NCBI RefSeq assembly: GCF_012489685.1
Contig: NC_080041.1
Coordinates: forward strand, 97,091,090-97,155,089
Length of the DNA stretch: 64,000 nucleotides
Direction of reading: 5' to 3'
Source of the DNA: Lotus japonicus
Taxonomy: Eukaryota > Streptophyta > Magnoliopsida > Fabales > Fabaceae
Under the pieces are notes generated by a model. The model did not search any database. It saw only the letters and a program-made list of their open reading frames with translations, and had not been told where the DNA came from. The translations under genes and the position numbers were made by a program. This document shows positions 8,270 through 19,802 of this stretch, piece after piece; the first letter of the stretch is position 1; the number at the start of each line of letters is the position of its first letter.

Positions 8270-11200
8270 TCACTCTGGACAAAAGTCCATGTTTAGATTT
8301 TTCAGAATAAAATTAAATCTATCTTCAGCTAAGGGCTTTGTAAAGATATCTGCCCATTGATGGTCAGTATCAACAAACTTCAGAAGAAGTACGCCCTTCT
8401 GCACATAATCTCTAATGAAGTGATACTTTACCTCAATGTGCTTTGCCCTTGAATGCAAGATAGGATTCTTGCTCAACGAAATTGCAGCAGTGTTATCACA
8501 ATAAATTGGGATATTGCTCTCAAGGATCTGATAATCCTCCAGCTGATGTTTCATCCAGAGCATCTGAGTGCTGCATATTGCTGCTGAGATATATTCTGCC
8601 TCTGCAGTTGATAGAGCAATGGTTGATTGCCTCTTGCTTGCCCATGAGACTAGATTGCTTCCCAGAAATTGACAGTTTCCAGAAGTACTTTTTCTCTCTG
8701 TTCTATCTCCAGCATAATCAGCATCACAATAACCTGAAAGCTTATACTCTGATGTTTTCTTATACATCAAGCCAAGGTTAGTGGTGCCTTTCAGATACCT
8801 TAGGATCCTCTTAACAGCAGTTAAGTGGGTTTCCCTTGGATCTGATTGGAAACGAGCACATAAATGAACACTAAATAATATGTCTGGCCTAGATGCAGTT
8901 AAGTACAGAAGTGAACCTATCATGCCACGATAGAGCTTCTGACATACTTTACCACTTGTATCTTCTTTTTCCAGAATGCATGTTGGATGCATTGGAGTCT
9001 TGGCCACTGTAGATTCCAGCATATTGAACTTCTTCAGAAGTTCCTTAGTGTACTTGCTCTGATGGATATATGTTCCTTCTGGTGTTTGATCAACTTGTAT
9101 TCCCAGAAAGTACTTTAATTCTCCCATCATACTCATCTCAAATTCAGCCTGCATCATCTCAGAAAATTCTTTGCATAGAGATTGATTAGCAGAACCAAAT
9201 ATAATATCATCAACATAAATTTGCACAATTAAGATATCATCTTTATAAGTCTTGCAAAAGAGAGTTGTATCTACTTTACCCCTTACAAACTCATTCTCCA
9301 GAAGGAATGAGCTAAGTCTCTCATACCATGCTCTGGGAGCTTGCTTCAGACCGTAGAGTGATTTCTTCAATTTGAACACATGGTCTGGTTTCTTTTCATC
9401 TTCAAAACCTGGGGGTTGATGAACATAGACTTCCTCTGAGATATAACCATTTAGGAAGGCACTCTTTACGTCCATCTGATGTAGAACTATGTTGTGATTT
9501 ACTGAAAAAGAAATCAATAGTCTGATTGCCTCCAGTCTTGCTACTGGAGCAAATGTTTCAGTGTAGTCTATTCCTTCCTGCTGGCTGTAGCCTTGAGCAA
9601 CTAGCCTTGCCTTGTTTCTGACTACATTTCCTTTCTCATTTAGCTTGTTTCTGAATACCCATTTCGTTCCAATAACATGGACATTCTCAGGCTTCTTCAC
9701 TAAGCTCCAAACATCATTCTTGGAGAATTGATTCAATTCTTCTTCCATGGCCAGAATCCAATCCTTGTCCTGAAGAGCTTCATCTATGGACTTGGGTTCA
9801 ATTAAGGACACCAATCCTTTCAGACTCAGCAAGGTCTCCTCAGAGGGTCTGAAGGCAGATCTGGTTCTGACTGGTTCATCTTTGTTGCCCAGAATCAATT
9901 CCTTAGGATGAGCTGCAGTGATTCTGCTCTTCTTCAGAGTTTGTGAGTTAGAGGGACCAGCTTCTTCCTCTGGTTCATCTTCCTCTGGCTCAACTTCCTC
10001 TGGAGCTTTGCCTTTATCAGAAACATTAATGCTTAAATCTGCAAACTTTTCAACTAGCTTTGACTGGTCAGAGTCAAGCTTATCATCAAATCTAACATGA
10101 ATAGATTCTTCAATAGTCTTAGCATCAGTATTATAAAATCTAAAACCTTTAGATCTATCAGAATAACCAAGTAATAGACACTTAGAAGATTTAGCATCAA
10201 ATTTATGCAATCTATCCTTAGTATTGAGAACATAACAAACACAGCCAAAAGGATGAAAATAAGAGATGTTGGGTTTTATGTTCTTCCACAATTCATAAGG
10301 AGTCTTATTCAGAATTGGTCTCACAGAGATTCTGTTCTGAATGTAACATGCTGTATTTACTGCCTCTGCCCAAAAGTGCTTAGCCATGCCAGTTTCTTGG
10401 AGCATGGTTCTAGCCATCTCCTGAAGAGTTCTGTTCTTCCTCTCAACAACACAATTTTGTTGAGGAGTTCTGGGACAAGAGAAATCATGTGCAATTCCAT
10501 AGGAATCAAACAGACTCTCAAACTTGTCATTCTCAAACTCTCCACCATGGTCACTTCTGACACGCACAATTCTACAAGCCTTCTCGTTTTGCACTTGAGC
10601 AATGAAGGTAGAGAACACAGCATGAGACTCATCCTTGCGGGTTAGAAACTTTACCCATGTCCAGCGGCTATAGTCATCAACGATAACCATCCCATATCTC
10701 TTGCCACCTATAGACTCAGTTTTCACTGGTCCAAACAGGTCGATATGCAGAAGTTCTAACGGCCTTGAGGTTGAGACAACATTCTTTGCCTTGAAAGGGA
10801 CTTTTGTGAATTTGCCTTTCTGACATGCTTCACAAAGAGCGTCTGAAGCGAACTTCAGATTGGGTAAGCCCCTGACAAGGTTTAGCTTGCTCAGCTGAGA
10901 AATCTTTCTCATACTGGCATGCCCTAACCGTCTATGCCATACCCACTGCTCTTCATTAACAGACAGAAGGCACTTCACATTCTGAGCCTCCAACTCAGAT
11001 AATCTGATCTTATAAATGTTGTTCTTCCTCTTGCTGTTAAACAGAACAGAGCCATCGATCTGACTTACAGCCCGGCAGGACTTTTGATTGAATATAACAT
11101 CATAACCCTTGTCAGCTAATTGACTTATAGACAATAAGTTATGTGTTAAGCCGTCTACCAATAAAACATTATCAATGCATGGACTACTATCTACACAAAT

Positions 11201-11366
11201 AGTACCAGTACCAATAATTTTACCCTTTTCATTTCCTCCAAAGCCAACTTCGCCTCCAGGCTTAAGTTTCAGCTCTCGGAACATACGCTTTTCTCCCGTC
11301 ATGTGACGCGAGCATCCACTGTCCAGATACCATGATTGGTGTTTCAGTGGAGCTATCAAGGATATC
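8270..11366 (-). CDS. pol: pol of N1: protease, integrase, reverse transcriptase, RNase H
   Basis: The frame is open from just after a TAG near 11367 to a stop at 8270, in the +1 frame relative to gag. No ATG opens it in N1, so it is expected to be made by frameshifting. Counting from codon 11359: protease [12 protein letters not shown] (D13); pre-integrase zinc finger HRRLGH...CEAC (about 143-180); integrase triad D207 (IDLFGP), D270 (SDHGGEF), E306; Sirevirus-like acidic linker about 450-475; reverse transcriptase from about 548 with YVDD at 716-719; RNase H with [15 protein letters not shown] and CDNTAA. Order PR-IN-RT-RH is that of Ty1/copia. Residue 303 is Cys where the other copies have Gly in [10 protein letters not shown], next to catalytic Glu. 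Intact otherwise. Confidence 0.95.
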
Positions 11367-13172
11367 TACAACATAGATAATCTTGTCCTTAGGTACCCAC
11401 TTTCTGGGTCCTCTTTTGTTAGTTACCCCAAAGGTTCTGATCACCTTGGGTGTCTCAACATGATATTTTAAAGGAATATTTGCATGATATTTAGTCATAG
11501 AGAAAGATCCCTTTTTAAGAGGGTTTTTAGCAACTTCAGCAGGTACAGGATCAGGCAATATGGTACCAGAGGGAACAAAGCATTCATACAAGGATTTAGC
11601 TTTAGACACAGAAGGCTCATTTCTAATTGGTTTAGAATAGCCAATGCCATGCATTCCATTTCTGCTTACACCATAGATCATTGAAGCCATTAAGCTTCTA
11701 TCTACGCTTTTAGCCAGGAATCTTTGAAAAGATTTTTCATACTTAGATTCATGCTTACTATCAGAGGCATCGCAGGCAATAACTTCTTCTAACTTTGCAA
11801 TTTGATTCTTAAGCACAGAGTTAGAATTAACTAAAGCATGGTTATCATTTTTCAAATCAGATATGATTTTCTCATGTTCAGAAGGAGTTTTAGAAACAGC
11901 AGATAAGTTCTTTTTCAGCTTCTTATGCTTAGACAACAAGGAGTTATACTTATCCATGATATCAGACAAGGCATGTTTCAGTTCAGAGGTAGAGAAGGAA
12001 GCAAATACCTCATTTTCATCGTCAGAGTCTGGATCTCCTTCTGATTCTGAGTCAGAGTCAACAGCTTCCTTTGACTCTGTTCCTTTGTCTTTGACAATAG
12101 CCATGAGTCCTTGGACTTCACCATCAGAGTCAACATCCTCTGACTCTGATTCATCGAATGTCACCATCAGACTCTTCTTGGTCTTGAAGTGCTTCTTTGG
12201 CTTCTTGTCCTTCTTCAATTTTGGACAGTCACTTTTGTAGTGCCCTGATTCTTTGCACTCAAAGCAAGTGACTTCCTTGATTGATGACTTCTTCTGACCT
12301 GAGGATTCAGACTTTCCTCTTGCCTTTCCAGAGCCTTTGAACTTGCTCTGCCTGTGCTTCCAGATGCGGTTGAGTCTCTTGGAGATCAGAGTCAGCTCAT
12401 CTTCATCAGAATCTTCTGATGCTTCTTCAGATTCTTCTTCTTCAGCTTGAAAAGCCTTTGACTTCTCAACCTTAGCCTTTTCAGATTTGGATTTCAAGGC
12501 TATGGACTTTTTCCTCAGATCTTGCATCTCTGAGCGCTTCAGCTCATGGCATTTCAAAATGCTGATGAGTTCTTCTAAACTCATATTCTCAACATCTCTC
12601 GTGAGCTCTATTGAAGTCACCAAAGGCATCCAACTTTCAGGAAGACACCTGATGACCCTTATGACATGATCTTTTGTTGTGTAGCTCTTGTTGAGAGGAC
12701 GTATGCCAGCTACAAGCAGTTGAAATCTGGAGAACATTTCTTCAATGGACTCATTTGGCTCCATGATGAAGGATTCATACTTTTGGATCAAAGACAATGC
12801 CTTTGATTCTTTGACTTTCTTGTTTCCTTCATGAGACATCTTCAGAGAATCAAAAATACCTTTAGCAAACTCACGATCTGTAATCTTCTGGTACTCCTCA
12901 TAGGAGATAGCACTTAGAAGAATTGCTCTTGCTTTGTGATGTTGTGAGTACAGCTTCTTTTGATCTGCAGTCATCTCTAACCTTGGGATCTTCTTGCCAT
13001 CTGCATCAACTGGACGCTCGTAGCCATCCACAATAATATCCCAGAGATCTGCATCGAAACCCAGAAAGAAACTTTCCAGTCTATCTTTCCAATATTCGAA
13101 CCTTTGACCGTCGAACATAGGAGGCTTTGCGTTGTAACCATCTCTTTGAGTTTCACTGGTGGTGGCAGCCAT
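11262..13172 (-). CDS. gag: gag of N1: capsid/nucleocapsid protein, 636 aa
   Basis: It starts at an ATG 73 bp after the LTR and runs 636 codons. The N-terminal half ([56 protein letters not shown]) is the copia-type gag (DUF4219/UBN2-like) capsid region. A single zinc knuckle [14 protein letters not shown] lies at C303, C306, H311, C316, flanked by Lys-rich sequence. An Asp/Ser/Glu-rich region and a coiled-coil segment (about 400-470) follow. The last about 35 codons overlap the start of pol in a different frame. The protein packages element RNA into virus-like particles. The homologue in B (29553-31463) has the same length. Confidence 0.95.
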   Translation of the reverse strand: MAATTSETQRDGYNAKPPMFDGQRFEYWKDRLESFFLGFDADLWDIIVDGYERPVDADGKKIPRLEMTADQKKLYSQHHKARAILLSAISYEEYQKITDREFAKGIFDSLKMSHEGNKKVKESKALSLIQKYESFIMEPNESIEEMFSRFQLLVAGIRPLNKSYTTKDHVIRVIRCLPESWMPLVTSIELTRDVENMSLEELISILKCHELKRSEMQDLRKKSIALKSKSEKAKVEKSKAFQAEEEESEEASEDSDEDELTLISKRLNRIWKHRQSKFKGSGKARGKSESSGQKKSSIKEVTCFECKESGHYKSDCPKLKKDKKPKKHFKTKKSLMVTFDESESEDVDSDGEVQGLMAIVKDKGTESKEAVDSDSESEGDPDSDDENEVFASFSTSELKHALSDIMDKYNSLLSKHKKLKKNLSAVSKTPSEHEKIISDLKNDNHALVNSNSVLKNQIAKLEEVIACDASDSKHESKYEKSFQRFLAKSVDRSLMASMIYGVSRNGMHGIGYSKPIRNEPSVSKAKSLYECFVPSGTILPDPVPAEVAKNPLKKGSFSMTKYHANIPLKYHVETPKVIRTFGVTNKRGPRKWVPKDKIIYVVDILDSSTETPIMVSGQWMLASHDGRKAYVPRAET

Positions 13173-13230
13173 TGTTTTTCACACCGGCCCGGATCACTGA
13201 ACACTGTTAGGTGTGGTAATCAGAACTTGC

Positions 13231-13242
13231 GCTCTGATACCA
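13231..13242 (-). promoter_or_regulatory. Primer binding site of N1 (initiator tRNA-Met)
   Basis: The minus strand reads TGGTATCAGAGC, complementary to the 3' end of plant initiator tRNA-Met. It is two bases (AT) from the LTR end at 13245. This fixes the element's orientation. Confidence 0.93.
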
Positions 13243-13244
13243 AT

Positions 13245-14454
13245 TGAAGGTATGAAAAACGGTAGAAAGGGGGGGTTTGAATAACGTTTTCAGTACAAAA
13301 CTACCACCTTAAAGATTTTAACAAATCTTTTCGAGAACTAAGTGCAAAAGATAGAGATAGACAAGCACACAAGGATTTTATCCTGGTTCACTTGATAAAT
13401 CACTCAAGCTACTCCAGTCCACCCGTTAAGGTGATTTCTTCCTTCTTAGAATGAAGGCAATCCACTAATCAGGTAAGAGTTACAACTGCACTTGAAACCT
13501 ACAAGTGACTAACAATTACACTGACTTAGCTCACACTAAGATTCACTCTCTTAGTCTTCTCTAGGATCCGATCAACCTTGATCTCCTAAAGGAAAATCAA
13601 ACAACTGTTTGAGGTTGGTGTTTACAAGGGTTTGCTTCTGAATAAGCTGAGTGTAAACTAAATAAATTACAAGATGAAAGAAAGCTTAGAATATTTTGAA
13701 TGTCTTGCGCGTGTGTTGCTTCTTAGTTTCTTAGCCGCTTCTTTCAATCTTCAGCCTCTATATATACTCCAAGGATTAGGGTTGAGCGTTGCATGGGAAA
13801 TGCTACCGTTGGAGGGCAGTTCTGGAAAATCCAGCTTCTGCTGTGGCTGAGAACGTTAGGTAGGTCGTCAGGAAGGTACACTGCTTTTGTACTTGGATAG
13901 CGACTTGACCTTTTAACCTAGGAGACTTCTGATCAGAGGAATGCTTCGTATAGGAACTTGTGAAGCCGGTTGATCAGAGTCAGAGGGAAAGCACAGATCC
14001 TCTGACCATTGTATCTTCTGATTCTGAACTCAGAGGGAAGAACATGGCCTTCAGAGTTTCTTGCTTCTGGACTTCAGAGTTTCCACTATTCAGCTTCTGG
14101 ATCTTCAGAGTCTTCTACACCATCGGAACATCTGAACCTTCAGTGTTTCTTGGTTGTCAGAACTTCTGGATCATCAGAGCTTCTAGCGACTGAGTCCTCA
14201 TCAGAGTTTGTATAGCTTCAGATCTTCTGAAGCTTTTCCACTGTTCATACTGAACATGGTGAATGCGAAAGCGTTGCTTGGGTTACCCTTTATACACAGT
14301 GCTTCTGATTTGTGTGAAATTGAGTCAGGGTCAGAGCCTGTAAATAGCACACTCAGAAAAACACGTTAGAGTACCACAATTGTTCATATCAAAAGGTTAA
14401 CTTGTAATCATCAAAACATAGAGTTGTACTACTAGATCAAAACTTGATCTTACA
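13245..14454 (-). repeat. 5' LTR of N1
   Basis: It is 1210 bp and the same length as the 3' LTR; no differences were seen in the segments compared. It ends at 14454 and is followed by the target duplication CTTGG (14455-14459), then ORF3 of copy A. It drives the genomic transcript toward lower coordinates. Confidence 0.95.
13759..13766 (-). promoter_or_regulatory. TATA box in the 5' LTR of N1
   Basis: On the minus strand GGAGTATATATAGAGG gives a clear TATA box. RNA start is expected about 30 bp downstream, near 13730, placing U3 on the high-coordinate side. The same box occurs in every LTR of the family in this window. Confidence 0.65.
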
Positions 14455-16130
14455 CTTGGGGAATGTGGTGGAGAGGTGGTTTGTTCGGCTGGCTGGGATT
14501 CAGGAATAGGAGTGAGGGGATTTGAGGAGTGTTGAAGCAAGGCAGAAATAGGGAGTGCATCAAATAAATTCAAATCATCATCAGAAGCAAGTGCAGGCTT
14601 ACTTGAATGTGCTGATGATCGAGTCACTCTGGCAGGAGGTTCAGTCCTTCTGACCACTTCAGCAGCTGGTTCCACCCGAGTAGGCTTCACCACGATTTGA
14701 CCTTCTTCTGCTTCTTCTTTGGAGGACCATCCTCACTATCATCATCATCACCATCATCAGGCTTTCTCTTCGTCTTCTTGACCAGAGGGACATCAGAGTC
14801 TTCAGAGGATTCTTCCAGAACCATCTTCCTCTGAGCTTTCTTCTTTGGAGGAGAAGGAAACTCTGGAGCTGGCGGTAGTCTGCTGATGAAATCATCAAGG
14901 TCATCTCGAATCCTTGAGCCCTGAGGTCTTCAACATAGCATCTGATGGCTTCAGGATGGTCCGCTTGAGTCCACAGAGGGTAGTCATTCAGAGGCATTCT
15001 TCTTCCTCTGATCTCAGAAGATGTGTCTTCATGAGCAGGAGCAATCTTCTTCTGGATTAAGCCCATCTTCTTCAAGGAGTTTGCAGTGAAGACATCACTG
15101 ACAATTGTGCTCAAATCCTCTGTGCAACCAGCATCGATCAAATCTTGCACCAAGTTGCTTTCAATGAGAAAGTCTGAGAGCAGCCTCCCAAAAGGGATGT
15201 ATTTGATTGCAGACTTGATGGAGGCGGTGGTGCGAGACTTCCGGATGCATTCCTTTAAGTAGGAGAACAGGAAGTAGGGAAGGCAGATCTTCTCCTTGTC
15301 TTGAATGAAGAACAGCATCGCCTTCTGGTTGAAGTTGATGTAGTCTGGAGAACTGCCCTTCGGTCTCTGGTTTATGCAGTTGAGCAGGATCTTGTGCCAG
15401 ATTCTGAGTTTGGGGTGAAGATCCATCACTTTGTAACTCGTCTTGCCCGGTTTGAAGGTGGTGTACAGAGCCTGGTTGACTATGTCCTTGGTGCTGGGTT
15501 TCAGCTTCGATTCCGTCAGTTGGAAACGATACCCATAAGCAGTATCTGCACCTAGCAGATTCACGAATGACTTCTCAGTGATAATGATCTTCCTGCCAAG
15601 AATGTGAGAGACCACCTGAGTGTCATCGCAGTCTGCGTGCTTCCAGAATTCCTTTACCAATTTCTCATACACCGGTCCTCGAAGTCGATTGAATAGTTTC
15701 CCCAACCTTGAGCTTGGACTTCAGGACGAAGATCAAACCCATTTGCAGCCAGGTTGTCGAGGTTGAATCTCCATTCTGCCAGGACTTGGAGTTCCTCAGG
15801 AGCAAATACGCAGTGAACGGCACAGCCCCGTTCTGCAATAGGAACAATCTGCTCTTGAGCTTGAACTTGTTCTTGTACCGGGTTCTCAGAGCCCCTTTTA
15901 CCCGTTGCCAAACCAACTTCCATGTGAGGGAACTGAGGTGTATCTGCAGTAGATCTTCTGGTTTGTCTCACCATTTTGAAGAGGTTGAAGGTTTGAGGTA
16001 GAAGATGAAGTTTGAAGGATGAAGAGAGATCGAGAGAGAAATCAAGAAAGAGGCGGTTTTGAAAAGCAGAGAGTGCGAGAGTGAAAACCGGAAGTGAACG
16101 AGAACGTGTGTGTATAGTGGGTTTTATCAA
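14455..16130 (-). pseudogene. ORF3 of copy A, N-terminal part, frameshifted
   Basis: It matches residues 1 to about 590 of intact ORF3. One base is missing near 15690 (GATTGAATAG against GATTGAAGTAG in N1), throwing the frame after GWGNY. A second base is missing near 14908 (GGTCATCTCG against GGTCAATCTCG). A further change near 14697 alters the basic region. The frame also runs into the N1 LTR at 14454. With these breaks no full protein is possible. The basic clusters and acidic runs seen in N1 are still recognisable. Confidence 0.85.
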
Positions 16131-16417
16131 ATAACCGTTGTTGATTCAAAAAGCACTGTAAGATCAACAGTTGAAAATTAAAGATAGATAGTAACAGTAA
16201 AATACACAATCACACACAGGAGATAAGCATATCTACACGCAATCATAACAGACTGTCACACGGGCACAAGGAATTATGCATCAGAAATTCTGACACACGT
16301 GTTGTTGTCTCAGCTTCAGAGTCAGTACCAGTGGGCACACACACTCTGATTGAGTTACCTTCTGGACTAGACATCTTCTGATCAAGAAGTATCATAGTCA
16401 GAGGTTCTGATCCATCT

Positions 16418-19400
16418 TCACTCTGGACAAAAGTCCATGTTTAGATTTTTCAGAATAAAATTAAATCTATCTTCAGCTAAGGGCTTTGTAAAGATATCTG
16501 CCCATTGATGGTCAGTATCAACAAACTTCAGAAGAAGTACGCCCTTCTGCACATAATCTCTAATGAAGTGATACTTTACCTCAATGTGCTTTGCCCTTGA
16601 ATGCAAGATAGGATTCTTGCTCAACGAGATTGCAGCAGTGTTATCACAATAAATTGGGATATTGCTCTCAAGGATCTGATAATCCTCCAGCTGATGTTTC
16701 ATCCAGAGCATCTGAGTGCTGCATATTGCTGCTGAGATATATCTGCCTCTGCAGTTGATAGTGCAATGGTTGATTGCCTCTTGCTTGCCCATGAGACTAA
16801 GATTGCTTCCCAGAAATTGACAATTTCCAGGAAGTACTTTTTCTCTCTGTTCTATCTCCCAGCATAATCAGCATCACAATAACCTGAAAGCTTATACTCT
16901 GATGTTTTCTTATACATCAAGCCAAGGTTAGTGGTGCCTTTCAGATACCTTAGGATCCTCTTAACAGCAGTTAAGTGGGTTTCCCTTGGATCTGATTGGA
17001 AACGAGCACATAAATGAACACTAAATAATATGTCTGGCCTAGATGCAGTTAAGTATAGAAGTGAACCTATCATCCACGATAGAGCTTCTGACATACTTTA
17101 CCACTTTTATCTTCTTTTCCAAAATGCATGTAGGATGCATTGGAGTCTTGGCCACTGTAGATTCCAGCATATTGAACTTCTTCAGAAGTTCTTTAGTGTA
17201 CTTGCNNNNNNNNNNNNNNNNNNNNNNNNNNNNNNNNNNNNNNNNNNNNNNNNNNNNNNNNNNNNNNNNNNNNNNNNNNNNNNNNNNNNNNNNNNNNNNN
17301 NNNNNTAATATGTCTGGCCTAGATGCAGTTAAGTATAGAAGTGAACCTATCATTCCACGATAGAGCTTCTGACATACTTTACCACTTTTATCTTCTTCTC
17401 CAAAATGCATGTAGGATGCATTGGAGTCTTGGCCACTGTAGATTCCAGCATATTGAACTTCTTCAGAAGTTCTTTAGTGTACTTGCTCTGATGGATATAT
17501 GTTCCTTCTGGTGTTTGATCAACTTGTATTCCCAGAAAGTACTTTAATTCTCCCATCATACTCATCTCAAATTCAGCCTGCATCATCTCAGAAAATTCTT
17601 TGCATAAGAGATTGATTAGCAGAACCAAATATAATATCATCAAATAAATTTGCACAATTAAGATATCATCTTTATAAGTCTTGCAAAAAAGAGTTGTATC
17701 TACTTTACCCCTTACAAACTCATTCTCCAGAAGGAATGAGCTAAGTCTCTCATACCATGCTCTGGGAGCTTGCTTCAGACCAGTAGAGTGATTTCTTCAA
17801 TTTTGAACCACATGGTCTGGTTTCTTTTCATCTTCAAAACCTGGGGGTTGATGAACATAGACTTCCTCTGAGATATAACCATTTAGGAAGGCACTCTTTA
17901 CGTCCATCTGATGTAGAACTATGTTGTGATTTACTGAGAAGGAGATCAACAGTCTAATTGCCTCCAGTCTTGCTACCGGAGCAAATGTTTCAGTGTAGTC
18001 TATTCCTTCCTGCTGGCTGTAGCCTTGAGCAACTAGCCTTGCCTTGTTTCTGACTACTTCTCCTTTCTCATTTAGCTTGTTTCTGAATACCCATTTCGTT
18101 CCAATAACATGGACACTCTCAGGCTTCTTCACTAAGCTCCAAACATCGTTCTTGGAGAATTGATTCAATTCTTCTTCCATGGCCAGAATCCAATCCTTGT
18201 CCTGAAGAGCTTCATCTATGGACTTGGGTTCAATTAAGGACACCAATCCTTTCAGACTCAGCAAGGTTCTTCAGAGGGTCTGAAGGCAGATCTGGTTCTG
18301 ACTGGTTCATCTTTGTTGCCCAGAATCAATTCCTTAGGGTGAGCTGCAGTGATTCTGCTCTTCTTCAGAGTTTGTGAGTTAGAGGGACCAGCTTCTTCCT
18401 CTGGTTCATCTTCCTCTGGCTCAACTTCCTCTGGAGCTTTGCCTTTGTCAGAAACATTAATGCTTAAATCTGCAAACTTTTCAACTAGCTTTGACTGGTC
18501 AGAGTCAAGCTTATCATCAAATCTAACATGAATAGATTCTTCAATAGTCTTAGCATCAGTATTATAAAATCTAAAACCTTTAGATCTATCAGAATAACCA
18601 AGTAATAGACACTTAGAAGACTTAGCATCAAATTTATGCAATCTATCCTTAGTATTGAGAACATAACAAACACAGCCAAAAGGATGAAAATAAGAAATGT
18701 TGGGTTTTATGTTCTTCCACAATTCATAAGGAGTCTTATTCAGAATTGGTCTCACAGAGATTCTGTTCTGAATGTAACATGCTGTATTTACTGGCCTCTG
18801 CCAAAAGTGCTTAGCCATGCCAGTTTCTTGGAGCATGGTTCTAGCCATCTCCTGAAGAGTTCTGTTCTTCCTCTCAACAACACCATTTTGTTGAGGAGTT
18901 CTGGGACAAGAGAAATCATGTGCAATTCCATAGGAATCAAACAGACTCTCAAACTTGTCATTCTCAAACTCTCCACCATGGTCACTTCTGACACGCACAA
19001 TCCTACAAGCCTTCTCGTTTTGCACTTGAGCAATGAAGGTAGAGAACACAGCATGAGACTCATCCTTGCGGGTTAGAAACTTTACCCATGTCCAGCGGCT
19101 ATAGTCATCAACGATAACCATCCCATATCTCTTGCCACCTATAGACTCAGTTTTCACTGGTCCAAAAGGTCGATATGCAGAAGTTCCAACGGCCTTGAGG
19201 TTGAGACAACATTCTTTGCCTTGAAAGGGACTTTTGTGAATTTGCCTTTCTGACATGCTTCACAAAGAGCGTCTGAAGCGAACTTCAGATTGGGTAAGCC
19301 CTGACAAGGTTTAGCTTGCTCAGCTGAGAAATCTTTCTCATACTGGCATGCCCTAACCGTCTATGCCATACCCACTGCTCTTCATTAACAGACAGAAGGC

Positions 19401-19802
19401 AATTCACATTCTGAGCCTCCAACTCAGATAATCTGATCTTATAAATGTTGTTCTTCCTCTTGCTGTTAAACAGAACAGAGCCATCGATCTGACTTACAGC
19501 CCGGCAGGACTTTTGATTGAATATAACATCATAACCCTTGTCAGCTAATTGACTTATAGACAATAAGTTATGTGTTAACCGTCTACCAATAAAACATTAT
19601 CAATGCATGGACTACTATCTACACAAATAGTACCAGTACCAACAATTTTACCCTTTTCATTTCCTCCGAAGCCAACTTCGCCTCCAGGCTTAAGTTTCAG
19701 CTCTCGGAACATACGCTTTTCTCCCGTCATGTGACGCGAGCATCCACTGTCCAGATACCATGATTGGTGTTTCAGTGGAGCTATCAAGGATATCTGCAAC
19801 AT
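16418..19802 (-). pseudogene. pol: pol of copy A, frameshifted and interrupted by an assembly gap
   Basis: All pol domains are present in order: protease motif [12 protein letters not shown] near 19760, zinc finger, integrase core with [12 protein letters not shown] and RNase H. The frame is broken by many one-base changes compared with N1 and B. Examples: a base lost near 19578, near 19299 and near 18269; extra bases near 17783-17807; and a dense group at 16740-16860. The block 17026-17205 recurs as 17306-17486 on the other side of 100 N, so the apparent partial RT duplication is probably an assembly artefact. Part of the frameshift load may be sequencing error at contig ends. Confidence 0.85.
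17206..17305. other. Assembly gap (100 N)
   Basis: Exactly 100 N, the usual placeholder for a gap of unknown size. The 180 bp before it (17026-17205) and the 181 bp after it (17306-17486) are the same RT sequence in the same orientation, differing by very few bases. Two contig ends that overlap but were not merged would give this picture. Confidence 0.9.

Larger units (their letters stand above)
2360..14454 (-). mobile_element. N1: complete young Sirevirus (Ty1/copia) retrotransposon, 12,095 bp
   Basis: The element is full length and lies on the minus strand: 5' LTR 13245-14454, PBS, gag 13172-11262, pol down to 8270, ORF3 7982-4977, plus-strand ORF4 4371-4763, PPT, 3' LTR 2360-3569. Both LTRs are 1210 bp and align with a constant offset of 10,885. 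I saw no base difference in the stretches compared by eye. The 5-bp duplication CTTGG is perfect. These points indicate a very recent insertion into ORF3 of copy A. Lineage call: the extra ORF after pol, long LTRs, Met-tRNA primer site and repeated G-rich tracts fit the Sirevirus (SIRE/Maximus) lineage of legumes. All major frames are open; one conserved integrase residue is changed (see pol). Confidence 0.95.

Noticed and set aside
9918..10645. Plus-strand ORFs antisense to pol (also at 18349-19076 and 28209-28936)
   Set aside because: They are shadows of the conserved pol frame, with low-complexity Ser runs from the acidic linker and no promoter features, unlike ORF4.
13231..13242. Host tRNA gene near the primer binding site
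   Set aside because: Only the 12-base complement of the tRNA 3' end is present; there is no cloverleaf.
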